This document shows positions 8,547 to 17,112 of a stretch of 64,000 nucleotides of DNA, piece after piece. The position numbers were made by a program, and so were the translations under genes. Every line of letters starts with the position of its first letter. The stretch's first letter is position 1. The stretch comes from JAKPAM01 sp047601745. Its GTDB lineage: Bacteria > Pseudomonadota > Gammaproteobacteria > Burkholderiales > Burkholderiaceae_E. The notes beneath the pieces were generated by a model. That model was not told where the DNA came from. It did not search any database and saw nothing but the letters and a program-made list of their open reading frames with translations. The stretch is taken from positions 3,844,001 through 3,908,000 of the forward strand of contig JASGIS010000001.1 of NCBI GenBank assembly GCA_047601745.1, in the 5' to 3' direction.

Positions 8547-8965
8547 TGAGGGTGGTCCTGGACACCAACGTGCTGATCAGCGCGTTGCTGTCGCCACGCG
8601 GCGCACCGGACACTATCTACCGCGCATGGCGGAAAGGCCGTTTCGATCTGGTGACGTCGACCATTCAACTCGATGAGCTGCGTCGCGCGAGCCGCTACCC
8701 GAAGTTCAGGGACGTGCTTCAACCGCATCGCGTCGGGACGATGGTCAATAACATGCAGCACTCGATCATGCTGGAAACGTTACCGCCTTTGCCGGAAGGC
8801 ATCGAGGCTGATGATCCGAATGATGAGTTTCTGTTGGCAATGGCATGTGCCGGTGATGCAGACTACCTGGTCACTGGTGACCACTGCGCCGGGCTATTGC
8901 AACGCGGCAGCCTCGGTCGCACACGTATCGTCGTTCCAGCAATCTTCTGCGCGCAAGCGCTGTAG
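8546..8965 (+). CDS. PIN-domain putative toxin (ribonuclease)
   Basis: A 139-residue PilT N-terminus/PIN protein. Acidic residues expected for the metal site are present: D6 with N8 in VVLDTNVLISALL, E44 in QLDELRR, D90/D93 in EADDPNDEF and D104/D112 in GDADYLVTGD. The family cleaves RNA, and known members act on tRNA or mRNA; the target here is unknown. It overlaps its antitoxin by one base and ends 38 bases before the convergent flgN. The full length and complete acidic set suggest it is active, unlike the broken copy at 23888-24091. Confidence 0.88.
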   Translation: MRVVLDTNVLISALLSPRGAPDTIYRAWRKGRFDLVTSTIQLDELRRASRYPKFRDVLQPHRVGTMVNNMQHSIMLETLPPLPEGIEADDPNDEFLLAMACAGDADYLVTGDHCAGLLQRGSLGRTRIVVPAIFCAQAL

Positions 8966-9002
8966 GGCGCCAACAGCGGTCTCTTAAGCCCCTGGAAGGC
9001 GC

Positions 9003-9332
9003 TCAGGCCAGCACGTGCGTGCGATGGCGGCGGCCGGAGGCGTCGACGTCGGCGTTCGGATAGGTGCCGGCGGCCGGATACGGGAAGACCGGCAGGTCGA
9101 GCGTGCGCAGCGCGATGTGATTGGACGCGCGCGCGCGCGTCAGCAGTTCGCCCTGTGTGCGCAGCAACTGGCGCAGCGCCGCCTGCTGCCGGGCGTCCAG
9201 CGGGGTGGGGCGGTCGCGCAACGTGCGCAGAACGCGCGTGACGCGTACGTTGGCGCGCTCGAGTTCCTGCGGATCGGCCGCGAAGAAAGCGCGAGCCTGC
9301 TCGATCAGGGCTTCGCGCAGGTCGTTGAGCAT
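9003..9332 (-). CDS. flgN: Flagellar export chaperone FlgN (likely)
   Basis: A 109-residue protein, mostly helical with heptad-like Leu/Arg spacing, starting MLNDLREALIEQARAF. FlgN binds the hook-filament junction proteins FlgK and FlgL before export; both are encoded at 18110-20925. The sequence is variable in this family, so the call rests largely on size, helical character and position directly after flgM in the flgA-flgM-flgN order. It is 19 bases downstream of flgM, so co-transcription is likely. Confidence 0.8.
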   Translation of the reverse strand: MLNDLREALIEQARAFFAADPQELERANVRVTRVLRTLRDRPTPLDARQQAALRQLLRTQGELLTRARASNHIALRTLDLPVFPYPAAGTYPNADVDASGRRHRTHVLA

Positions 9333-9351
9333 CGGGGACTGCCTTCGTGCG

Positions 9352-9663
9352 TCAGACGACTCGTCCCGGCGGCATGCCGATGGTCTGGATCAGCCGCGCG
9401 GCCTCGGCGATCATGTTGTCGGCGATCGCCTCGATGTCCATCTGGTACTTGCCTTCGTCGATCGCCTTGCGCAGCGCCGCCACCTTCTCGGCGCGTACGC
9501 TCAGTTCGCTCGAGCCGAGTTCGCGCGACGCGTTCGACAGCCTGACGCTGTCCGCCTCGACCGATCCTGCCGCCTCGCCTGCGTCGGGCTGACCCGTCGA
9601 ACGAGCCCCGACACGCAGCGCGGCGTCGAGCGAAGCAGCGTCCTTCGTTTGTCCGATCTTCAT
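9352..9663 (-). CDS. flgM: Anti-sigma-28 factor FlgM
   Basis: Holds FliA inactive until exported through the finished hook-basal body. The 103-residue protein begins MKIGQ, has a disordered-looking N-terminal half, and ends with the conserved sigma-binding helices (AEKVAALRKAIDEGKYQMD, then IADNMI). The start is fixed by AAGGAG eight bases before the ATG; a longer reading to 9708 lacks this. It lies between flgA and flgN on the minus strand, and 1.2 kb from fliA. Confidence 0.94.
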   Translation of the reverse strand: MKIGQTKDAASLDAALRVGARSTGQPDAGEAAGSVEADSVRLSNASRELGSSELSVRAEKVAALRKAIDEGKYQMDIEAIADNMIAEAARLIQTIGMPPGRVV

Positions 9664-9715
9664 TGCGTTGCTCCTTGTACGCCGGCCCGGCTTCCTCAAC
9701 GGGCCCATGATGCTA

Positions 9716-9742
9716 TCTTCGGCGCGCCCGCGGAAGACTTAA
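9716..9742 (-). promoter_or_regulatory. Possible sigma-28-type promoter of flgM
   Basis: On the minus strand TTAAGT (9742-9737) is followed after 14 bases by GCCGAAGA (9723-9716), resembling the sigma-28 pattern TAAA-N15-GCCGATAA but with mismatches. It lies about 50 bases before the flgM ATG. FlgM is often a FliA-dependent gene, which makes this plausible but unproven. Confidence 0.35.
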
Positions 9743-9822
9743 GCCCCGAAAAGACGTCAAAAGTCACACGAGTTCGCCGCTCGATCGGCCGTTCGTCGCG
9801 TTCACGCCGGATCGGAGCCGGA

Positions 9823-10506
9823 TCAGAGCCGGATCTCGACGCCGCGATCCTTGACCGTGCCGGCCAGGATCTTGCCGTTGTCCAGCCGTACGCGCAGCGT
9901 CTGGCCGTCGCCGCCCGGCGACAGCGCGACGCCGTCGGCGCTGACCGCGAAGCCTTCGCCGACGATCCGCACCTTGACCGGGTCGCCGGCCGAGATCGTC
10001 TGCGCGACGCGCAGGTGGTCCTGCCGCAGCGCCTGGCCGGCCGAGATCGGCCGCGCCATCACCTTGCCGTCGATCTGCGCGCTGTCGGTCACCAACTGCG
10101 CCGGTTCGCGGGTCAGGTCGACCTCTTCGAGCCGGAACTGCTGCGCGAAGGCCGGCGCGTTGTACGCGAGGTTCTGATTGGCGACGAGCGCGTTGCCGAA
10201 GACCTTGACCGTGACCGGCAGCGAGATCGTCCAGTTCGCGCCCTGCACGCAGCGCACGCCGATCGACGTGCGCCCCCACAGCCGGATGCCGGCCGGCACG
10301 AACGGTTCGATCCGCTCGCACGGCGCCAGCCGCCAGCGCGGGTCGAGCTGCCCGACGACGACCTCGACGCGGTTGCCGGCACCGACCTGCGATTCGACGA
10401 ACCGACGAACGATCGCTTCGCCCGGATCAGCGTCCTGCGCGGGCGCGGGAGCGGCGGACAGACTTAGCGCGATCGCCGCCAGCGCGTAGGAAAGTGGCTT
10501 GTTCAT
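9823..10506 (-). CDS. flgA: P-ring assembly chaperone FlgA
   Basis: Periplasmic chaperone for the P-ring protein FlgI. The 227-residue precursor has a clear signal peptide (LSYALAAIALSLSAAPAPAQ) and the C-terminal SAF-like domain expected of FlgA (LTREPAQLV, then RPISAGQALRQDHLR and DNGKILAGTV). It is divergent from flgB and heads the minus-strand flgA-flgM-flgN group, though 159 bases separate it from flgM. Confidence 0.95.
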   Translation of the reverse strand: MNKPLSYALAAIALSLSAAPAPAQDADPGEAIVRRFVESQVGAGNRVEVVVGQLDPRWRLAPCERIEPFVPAGIRLWGRTSIGVRCVQGANWTISLPVTVKVFGNALVANQNLAYNAPAFAQQFRLEEVDLTREPAQLVTDSAQIDGKVMARPISAGQALRQDHLRVAQTISAGDPVKVRIVGEGFAVSADGVALSPGGDGQTLRVRLDNGKILAGTVKDRGVEIRL

Positions 10507-10660
10507 GCGGCATCAGACTAATCGCCGCGACGCCTGGGGCGGAGCCGAAAAGCCGGTCTAACTCGCAGCTTATCGGCACTTAGGTTTCGGCGGCGGCGGC
10601 AGAAGATGCCAGCACTCGGATCAGGACGGGCCGGTGCAGAAGGCCCCGCAGGACATCGAC
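10507..10660. promoter_or_regulatory. Divergent control region between flgA and flgB
   Basis: A 154-bp space that must hold the start sites for both flagellar groups. On the minus strand GCCGATAA (10577-10570) equals the sigma-28 -10 consensus, but no matching -35 sits 15 bases upstream. No sigma-54 GG-N10-GC pair and no clear FlhDC boxes were seen. Confidence 0.35.
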
Positions 10661-11176
10661 ATGCTGAACCAGATTCTTTCGACGTTGCAATTCCAGAGCC
10701 AGGCGCTGACGCTGCGCTCGGCGCGCCAGACCGTACTGGCCAGCAACATCGCCAACACCGATACCCCCGGCTACAAGGCGCGCGATTTCGCGCTGCCCGA
10801 AGCGCTGGCCAAGGCGACCGGCCTGCCGACGCGATCGCTGCAGCCGTTGCCCGCCGGGACCGGGCAGGACGCGCTGACGATGTCGACGACCGCGTTGCCG
10901 GCCGTCCGCGCGTCCGCCGCGTCGACGGCCAACCCGGCCACGCGGCTGCAGGTCAGCGACGCGCGCCATCTGCCGGGCAAGGCGGGCGCGCAACTGTACG
11001 CGTCGAACGAGCGGCTGCAGTACCGCCGTCCGGACCAGGCGTCGATGGACGGCAACACGGTCGAGCTCGATCGCGAGCGGGCCAACTTCGCCGACAACGC
11101 GCTGCATTACGAAGCGGCGCTCAGGTTCATCAACGGCAGCGTCCGCACGAACTTGAGCGCGATCAAGGGTGAATGA
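10661..11176 (+). CDS. flgB: Flagellar basal-body rod protein FlgB
   Basis: Proximal rod subunit. It has the rod-family N-terminus (LNQILSTLQFQSQALTLRSA, then NIANTDTPGYKARDF) and the C-terminal coiled coil (DRERANFADNALHYEAALRF). At 171 residues it is longer than enteric FlgB because of an Ala/Thr-rich insertion around residues 50-90. The ATG at 10661 has AGGA seven bases upstream; a GTG at 10634 is possible but lacks this. It opens the flgBCDEFGHIJKL operon. Confidence 0.95.
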   Translation: MLNQILSTLQFQSQALTLRSARQTVLASNIANTDTPGYKARDFALPEALAKATGLPTRSLQPLPAGTGQDALTMSTTALPAVRASAASTANPATRLQVSDARHLPGKAGAQLYASNERLQYRRPDQASMDGNTVELDRERANFADNALHYEAALRFINGSVRTNLSAIKGE

Positions 11177-11221
11177 TCGACCGAATGTCCGCCGACCGGC
11201 GGACGCCGACGGAGCCAACAG

Positions 11222-11626
11222 ATGTCGTTGATGAAGATTCTTTCCGTATCGTCGAGCGCCGTGATGGCCGAGAGCCAGCGGCTGAACGTCGTCGCGTCGA
11301 ACCTGGCCAACGCCGATAGCGTCGCCGGACCCGACGGCCAGCCGTACAAGGCGCGCCAGGTCGTGTTCCAGACGCAGACCGGCGTGCCGGCCGGGCAGGC
11401 GGGCGTGCGCGTCTCGAACCTCGTCGAGGACCAGACGCCCGCCAAGCGCAACTACGATCCGACCCATCCGCTGGCCGACGCCGAAGGCTACGTCACGCAG
11501 TCGAACGTCAACGTCGTCGAAGAGATGGTCAACATGATGTCGGCGTCGCGCTCGTACCAGAACAACGTCGAAGTGATGAACACCGCCCAGCAGTTGATGG
11601 TCAAGACGCTGCAGCTCGGGCAATAA
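11222..11626 (+). CDS. flgC: Flagellar basal-body rod protein FlgC
   Basis: Proximal rod subunit, 134 residues, with rod-family N-terminal (LNVVASNLANADSVAGPDG, then PYKARQVVF) and C-terminal (SNVNVVEEMVNMMSASRSY) coiled-coil segments that pack in the rod. GGAG lies eight bases before the ATG. Second gene of the rod-hook operon, 14 bases before flgD. Confidence 0.97.
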   Translation: MSLMKILSVSSSAVMAESQRLNVVASNLANADSVAGPDGQPYKARQVVFQTQTGVPAGQAGVRVSNLVEDQTPAKRNYDPTHPLADAEGYVTQSNVNVVEEMVNMMSASRSYQNNVEVMNTAQQLMVKTLQLGQ

Positions 11627-11640
11627 GGAATCGACTCCGA

Positions 11641-12333
11641 ATGGCTTCCACCTCCAGTACCTCCTCGACGAACAACTCGGCGCTCGCGTCGTTGTACGGA
11701 TCGGGTTCGTCGGCGACCGGCACGACGACGCAGACCTCGGCGGATACGAAGGACCAGTTCCTGAAGATGCTGGTCGCGCAGATGAAGAACCAGGATCCGC
11801 TCAATCCGCTGGACAACGCGGCGGTCACGTCGCAGATGGCGCAGATCAGCACCGTCGAAGGCATCGAGAAGCTGAACGCGACGATGGGCAAGTTCACCGA
11901 GTCGGCGACCGCCAATGCCGCGAACTCGACGGCGTTGATCGGCAAGACGATCCTGACCGAGGGATCGCGGCTGGTCTGGGACGCCAGCACGAAGTCGATG
12001 CAGGCCGGGATCGCGCTCGGCGAGGACGCGAGCCGCGTCGTCGTGCAGTTGTACGACAGCGGCGGCCAGGTCGTCGATACCAAGACGTTCACGAACCAGT
12101 CGGCCGGCACGACGACGTTCGAGTGGACGGGCACGAACAACAGCGGCGGCACTTATGGCGCCGGCAACTACACGATGCGGGTGGCGGCCGTCGACGCGCT
12201 GGGCGCGACCGTCAGCGCCACGCCGCTGAACACCACGACCGTCCGGTCGGTCACGCAGGGCAGCGGCGCCGTCAAGGCGCAACTTGCGGACGGCTCGTCG
12301 ATCGACATCACCGATATCCGAGGCGTGTTCTGA
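11641..12333 (+). CDS. flgD: Hook-capping scaffold protein FlgD
   Basis: Caps the growing hook so that FlgE subunits can polymerise. The 230-residue protein starts with a Ser/Thr-rich export segment, then the FlgD signature DQFLKMLVAQMKNQDPLNPL, and ends with the FlgD Ig-like/Tudor-like domains (the Ig-like part contains TTFEWTGTNNSG). It is expected directly before its client flgE, as found here. Confidence 0.96.
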   Translation: MASTSSTSSTNNSALASLYGSGSSATGTTTQTSADTKDQFLKMLVAQMKNQDPLNPLDNAAVTSQMAQISTVEGIEKLNATMGKFTESATANAANSTALIGKTILTEGSRLVWDASTKSMQAGIALGEDASRVVVQLYDSGGQVVDTKTFTNQSAGTTTFEWTGTNNSGGTYGAGNYTMRVAAVDALGATVSATPLNTTTVRSVTQGSGAVKAQLADGSSIDITDIRGVF

Positions 12334-12404
12334 AACGCCGGTCCGAAGGCGTCGTTCCTCCCCGAAGCTGAGCCCGACAACGAGATTCCTCACAGGAGCA
12401 GTCA

Positions 12405-13637
12405 ATGAGTTTCCAGAACGGCCTGAGCGGCCTGAGCGCGTCGTCCAAGAACCTGGACGTCATCGGCCACAACATCGCGAACGTCAACACCGTGGGCGCC
12501 AAGGCCTCGCGCGCGCAGTTCGCCGACGTCTACGCCAATTCGCTGTACGGCTCGGGATCGGCCAACAACGGCATCGGCGTGCAGGTGACCTCGGTCGACC
12601 AGCAGTTCACGCAGGGCGACCTGACCTCGTCGGACAATCCGCTGGACATCGCGATCAACGGGTCCGGGTTCTTCCAGTTGTCGACCAACGGCGCGCTGTC
12701 GTATACGCGCAATGGCGAGTTCCGGCTGGACAAGAACAACTACATGACGACGACCAGCGGCTCGCGGCTGATGGGCTACGCGGCGAACGCGCAGGGCAAC
12801 ATCGTGACCGGCGTGCCGGTCGATCTGCGGCTGGACATGTCCGACATCGCGCCGCGGCTCACGTCGACGGCCGGCTTCACGGCCAACCTGGATGCGCGTG
12901 ATACGGCGGTGGCCACCACCGTGCCGTTCGGGCTGACCGATACCGAGTCGTACAACGACGCGACCTCGATCACCGTCTACGACAGCCAGGGCAGCAATCA
13001 TTCGCTGACGACCTATTACCGCAAGACCGCCGACAACATGTGGGACGTCTACGCGGCCGTCGACGGCGTCGAGGTCTCGGGCGCGACGCCGGCGACGCCG
13101 ATCGGTTCGCTGGAGTTCGACACCAACGGCGCGCTGCTGACGCCGACCACGCCGATCAACTTCACGTATCCGACGGCCGCCGCGGTCGGCGGTACGCAGA
13201 CGATCGCGCTGGACCTGAGCGACCTGACGCAGCACGGCTCGTCGTTCGCGATCACCGCGCTGAACCAGGACGGCTTCGCGCCGGGCCAGGTCGCCGGCTT
13301 CTCGATCGACAGCGACGGCGTGATCATGGCCACGTACACGAACGGCCAGACCAAGGCGCAGGGCCAGATCATCTTGGCCAACTTCTCGAATCCGCAGGGC
13401 TTGTCGCCGCTGGGCAACAACGCCTGGGGCGAGACCTCGACCTCGGGCCAGCCGGTCGTCGGCGCGCCGTCGACCGGCGTGCTCGGTTCGCTGAAATCCG
13501 GCGCGCTCGAGGGCTCGAACGTGGACCTGACGTCCGAACTGGTCAACATGATCACCGCGCAGCGCGCTTACCAGGCCAACGCGCAGACGATCAAGACGCA
13601 GGACCAGATCATGCAGACGATCGTCAACCTGCGCTGA
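12405..13637 (+). CDS. flgE: Flagellar hook protein FlgE
   Basis: Main hook subunit (410 aa). The N-terminal rod/hook signature (GLSGLSASSKNLDVIGHNIA, then NVNTVGAK) and C-terminal coil (SNVDLTSELVNMITAQRAYQ, then ANAQTIKTQDQIMQTIVNLR) are both intact, with the exposed hook domains between. CAGGAGC lies just before the ATG. Fourth gene of the operon. Confidence 0.98.
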   Translation: MSFQNGLSGLSASSKNLDVIGHNIANVNTVGAKASRAQFADVYANSLYGSGSANNGIGVQVTSVDQQFTQGDLTSSDNPLDIAINGSGFFQLSTNGALSYTRNGEFRLDKNNYMTTTSGSRLMGYAANAQGNIVTGVPVDLRLDMSDIAPRLTSTAGFTANLDARDTAVATTVPFGLTDTESYNDATSITVYDSQGSNHSLTTYYRKTADNMWDVYAAVDGVEVSGATPATPIGSLEFDTNGALLTPTTPINFTYPTAAAVGGTQTIALDLSDLTQHGSSFAITALNQDGFAPGQVAGFSIDSDGVIMATYTNGQTKAQGQIILANFSNPQGLSPLGNNAWGETSTSGQPVVGAPSTGVLGSLKSGALEGSNVDLTSELVNMITAQRAYQANAQTIKTQDQIMQTIVNLR

Positions 13638-13684
13638 TCGTGATGCGCCGCCCCCCGATGACATCCGCCCGGAGGACCTGAGCG

Positions 13685-14422
13685 ATGGACCGTTCGATCT
13701 ACACGGCGATGACCGGCGCCAAGGCGCTGCTGCAGCGCCAGGAGACGATCTCGCACAACCTGGCCAACGCCAGCACCAACGGTTTCCGCGCCGACCTGAC
13801 CGCTTATCGCTCGGTACCGGTGCGGGCCGACGGCACCGCGACGACGCGGGTCGCGAGCCTGGAGGCGACCTCGGGTTTCGACGCATCGGCGGGGCCGTTG
13901 ATGAGCACCGGCCGTCCGCTCGACGTGGCGATGCAGGGGGCCGGCTATTTCGCGGTGCAGGGCCTGGACGGCACCGAGGCGTACACGCGCGACGGCGCGT
14001 TCGTGCTGGCCGCCGACGGCACGCTGCAGACCGGCCACGGACTGAGCGTCGTCGGCGAGGGCGGGGCGATCACGATTCCGCCGGGCATGGAGGCATCGAT
14101 CGGCGCCGACGGCACGGTCAGCGCGAAAGGGCCGAACCAGCCGTCGGTGATGATCGGCAAGATCAAGCTCGTCAGCGCGCCGGCCGACGCGCTGGTCAAG
14201 GGCAGCGACGGTCTGCTGCGCAGCCGGACCGGCGACGCGCTGCCCGACGATCCGGCGCTGCGCGTGACCGAAGGCATGCTCGAAGGCAGCAACGTCAATG
14301 CCGTCGAGGCGATGGTCGGCATGATCGCGCTGTCCCGGCAGTTCGAGATCCAGATGAAGATGATGCAGAACACCGAGGCCAACGAGCAGAAGGCCGCCCA
14401 GTTGCTGTCGCTCAAGAGCTGA
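13685..14422 (+). CDS. flgF: Flagellar basal-body rod protein FlgF
   Basis: Rod subunit between proximal and distal rod, 245 residues. It begins MDRSIYTAMTGAKALLQRQ, carries the rod signature HNLANASTNGFRADL, and ends with the usual coil (GSNVNAVEAMVGMIALSRQF). GGAGG stands seven to eleven bases before the ATG. The order flgE-flgF-flgG is conserved. Confidence 0.97.
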   Translation: MDRSIYTAMTGAKALLQRQETISHNLANASTNGFRADLTAYRSVPVRADGTATTRVASLEATSGFDASAGPLMSTGRPLDVAMQGAGYFAVQGLDGTEAYTRDGAFVLAADGTLQTGHGLSVVGEGGAITIPPGMEASIGADGTVSAKGPNQPSVMIGKIKLVSAPADALVKGSDGLLRSRTGDALPDDPALRVTEGMLEGSNVNAVEAMVGMIALSRQFEIQMKMMQNTEANEQKAAQLLSLKS

Positions 14423-14457
14423 CGCGCGCCACCCCAAGACATCGTAGGAACACCGAC

Positions 14458-15240
14458 ATGATCCGCTCCCTGTGGGTATCGAAGACCGGCCTGGACGCGC
14501 AGCAGCTCCAGCTCGACACGATCTCTCATAACCTCGCCAACGTCAGCACCAACGGCTACAAACGCTCGACCGCGTTGTTCGAGGACCTGCTGTACCAGAA
14601 CATGCGCCAGGCCGGCGCGCAGTCGACGCAGCAGACGCAACTGCCGACCGGCCTGCAGCTCGGCACCGGCGTGCGTCCGGTCGCGACGATGCGTTCGTTC
14701 TCGCAGGGCAACCTGCAAAAGACCGACAACGTGTTCGACATGGCGGTCAACGGCAACGGCTTCTTCCAGATCCAGCAGCCGGACGGCACGATGGCCTATA
14801 CGCGCGACGGTGCGTTCCGCCTCGACCCGCAGGGCCAGCTCGTCACGTCGAACGGCATGCCGATGTCGCCGCCGATCGTCGTGCCGAACAACGCGCAGTC
14901 GGTGACGATCGGTTCCGACGGCATCGTGTCGGTCGTGCTGGCCGGCCAGACGGCGACCACGCAGATCGGCCAGATCCAACTGGCGACGTTCATGAATCCG
15001 TCCGGTCTCGATCCCAAGGGCCAGAACCTGTTCGTCGAGACGACCGCGTCGGGCACGCCGACCGTCAATACCCCGGGGCTTAACGGCGCTGGCGTGCTGA
15101 ACCAGGGTTATGTCGAGACCTCGAACGTCAACGTCGTCGAGGAACTGGTGTCGATGATCCAGACGCAGCGCGCGTACGAGATCAACTCGAAGGCGATCCA
15201 GACCTCGGACCAGATGCTGGCCAAGCTGGCGCAGCTTTGA
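14458..15240 (+). CDS. flgG: Flagellar distal rod protein FlgG
   Basis: Distal rod subunit, 260 residues, which is the normal length. Signatures: MIRSLWVSKTGLDAQQLQLD, HNLANVSTNGYKRSTALFED and, at the C-terminus, ETSNVNVVEELVSMIQTQRA. It is closely followed by flgH and flgI, whose rings surround the rod it forms. Confidence 0.98.
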   Translation: MIRSLWVSKTGLDAQQLQLDTISHNLANVSTNGYKRSTALFEDLLYQNMRQAGAQSTQQTQLPTGLQLGTGVRPVATMRSFSQGNLQKTDNVFDMAVNGNGFFQIQQPDGTMAYTRDGAFRLDPQGQLVTSNGMPMSPPIVVPNNAQSVTIGSDGIVSVVLAGQTATTQIGQIQLATFMNPSGLDPKGQNLFVETTASGTPTVNTPGLNGAGVLNQGYVETSNVNVVEELVSMIQTQRAYEINSKAIQTSDQMLAKLAQL

Positions 15241-15263
15241 CCGGGCATCGTCGAGGAAATCCG

Positions 15264-15971
15264 ATGACAGCGATCCGATCGGTATCGGGCAGCGCAGCCG
15301 TCGCCGTGGCGGCCGCGGCGGCGCTGCTGAGCGGCTGCGCCGAGATGGTGACGCCCAAGGTGCAGGTCATCGAGCCGCGCACGGCGCGGCCGACCTACAT
15401 CGTGGCGCCGGTGGTCGCCGAGCCGGTCGCCAACGGCTCGATCTACCACACGAGCGCGTTCCGGCCGCTGTTCGAGGACCGGCGCGCGCGGCTGGTCGGC
15501 GACGTGCTGACGGTGTCGATCCAGGAGAAGACCTCGGCCAAGCAGAGCACGGCCAGCAACATCGATCGCAAGGGCTCGATCGAGGCCTCGATCGGCGGGC
15601 TGCCGTTCTTCAACAACGCGTCGACGCTGGCCAAGCTGGGCGCGACCGGCACGTCGGCCAACACGATGGCCGGCAAGGGCGATACCGCCAGCGACAACAC
15701 GTTCTCGGGAACGATCACGGTGACCGTGATCGAGGTGCTGGCCAACGGCAACCTGGTCGTGTCCGGCGAGAAGCAGATCGGCATCAACCAGAACGTCGAC
15801 ACGCTGCGTTTCTCGGGCGTGGTGAACCCGGCGACGATCCTGGCCGGCAACGTGGTCAGCTCGACGCAGATCGCCGACGCGCGCCTGCAGGTGCGCGGTT
15901 CGGGCGATATCGACCGCGCGCAGACGACCGGCTGGCTGTCGCGCTTCTTCCTGAGCTGGTTTCCGATCTGA
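15264..15971 (+). CDS. flgH: Flagellar L-ring lipoprotein FlgH
   Basis: Outer-membrane ring protein. The 235-residue precursor has a lipoprotein signal ending in the lipobox LLSGC, so the mature N-terminal Cys should be acylated. Family segments include FEDRRARLVGDVLTVSIQE and the C-terminal WLSRFFLSWFPI. GAGGA stands six bases before the ATG at 15264; a TTG start at 15237 would add nine residues before the signal and was rejected. Confidence 0.96.
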   Translation: MTAIRSVSGSAAVAVAAAAALLSGCAEMVTPKVQVIEPRTARPTYIVAPVVAEPVANGSIYHTSAFRPLFEDRRARLVGDVLTVSIQEKTSAKQSTASNIDRKGSIEASIGGLPFFNNASTLAKLGATGTSANTMAGKGDTASDNTFSGTITVTVIEVLANGNLVVSGEKQIGINQNVDTLRFSGVVNPATILAGNVVSSTQIADARLQVRGSGDIDRAQTTGWLSRFFLSWFPI

Positions 15972-15986
15972 GATGGCGTGACACGG

Positions 15987-17102
15987 ATGTCGACGATGAA
16001 GCGAATGATGGGGGGCGCGCTGGTCGTGGCGCTGGGCCTGGGGATGGCACCGGCGCGGGCCGAGCGGCTCAAGGACCTGGGATCGATCCAGGGCGTGCGG
16101 GCCAACCAGTTGATCGGCTACGGCCTGGTGGTCGGCCTGGACGGCAGCGGCGACCAGACGACGCAGGCGCCGTTCACCGTGCAGAGCCTGCAGGCGATGC
16201 TGTCGCAGCTCGGCATCCAGTTGCCGCCGGGCGTGACGCCGCAGCTTCGCAATGCCGCGGCGGTGATGGTGACCGCGCAGTTGCCGGCGTTCGCGCAGCC
16301 CGGCCAGACGATCGACGTGACGGTCTCGTCGATGGGCAACGCCAAGAGCCTGCGCGGCGGCACGCTGCTGCTGACGCCGCTGCGCGGCGCCGACGGCCAG
16401 GTCTACGGGATGGCGCAGGGCAGCGTCGTCGTCGGCGGGGCCGGCGCGTCGGCCGGCGGCAGCAAGGTGCAGGTCAATCACCTGAGCGCGGGCCGCGTGC
16501 CGGCCGGGGCGACGGTCGAGCGGGCGGTGCCGAACAACGCGTTGCAGGGCGACAGCGTCAACCTCGAACTGTCGGAGACCGATTTCTCGACCGCCCGTCA
16601 GGTCGCCGACGCGATCAACCGGCGTTTCGGCAGCAGCGATCTGGCGATGGCGATGGACGGCCGCGTGATCCAGGTGCGGATGCCGGCCGAGCCCGCGCGC
16701 CGCGTCGGCTTCCTCGGCGACCTGGAAAACGTCGACGTGCAGCTTCCGAAGCCGATGGCCAAGGTCATCGTCAACGCGCGTACCGGCTCGGTCGTGCTGA
16801 ACCAGAGCGTGACGCTGGACAACTGCGCGGTCGCGCACGGCAACCTGTCGGTGACGATCTCGTCGACGCCGGTGATCAGCCAGCCGAACGGTTTCTCTCA
16901 AGGCCGCACGGTGGTGGCCGAAAAGGCCGATATCTCGATCCGCCAGGACGGCGGCGGGCTGATGCTGCTCCCGGGCGCCGCGCGGCTGGCCGACGTGGTC
17001 AAGGCGCTGAACACGCTGGGGGCGTCGGCCCAGGATCTGATCGCGATCCTGCAGGCGATGAAGGCCGCGGGCAGCCTGAAGGCTGACCTGGAAATCATCT
17101 GA
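15987..17102 (+). CDS. flgI: Flagellar P-ring protein FlgI
   Basis: Periplasmic ring subunit assembled with help from FlgA (encoded at 9823-10506). The 371-residue precursor has a signal peptide (MMGGALVVALGLGMAPARA) followed directly by the conserved ERLKDLGSIQGVRANQLIGY start of the mature protein. The length fits the family. Three in-frame starts (GTG 15978, ATG 15987, ATG 15996) all give a usable signal peptide; none has a strong ribosome site, so the exact start is uncertain. Confidence 0.95.
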   Translation: MSTMKRMMGGALVVALGLGMAPARAERLKDLGSIQGVRANQLIGYGLVVGLDGSGDQTTQAPFTVQSLQAMLSQLGIQLPPGVTPQLRNAAAVMVTAQLPAFAQPGQTIDVTVSSMGNAKSLRGGTLLLTPLRGADGQVYGMAQGSVVVGGAGASAGGSKVQVNHLSAGRVPAGATVERAVPNNALQGDSVNLELSETDFSTARQVADAINRRFGSSDLAMAMDGRVIQVRMPAEPARRVGFLGDLENVDVQLPKPMAKVIVNARTGSVVLNQSVTLDNCAVAHGNLSVTISSTPVISQPNGFSQGRTVVAEKADISIRQDGGGLMLLPGAARLADVVKALNTLGASAQDLIAILQAMKAAGSLKADLEII

Positions 17103-17112
17103 AGAGGGCGGC

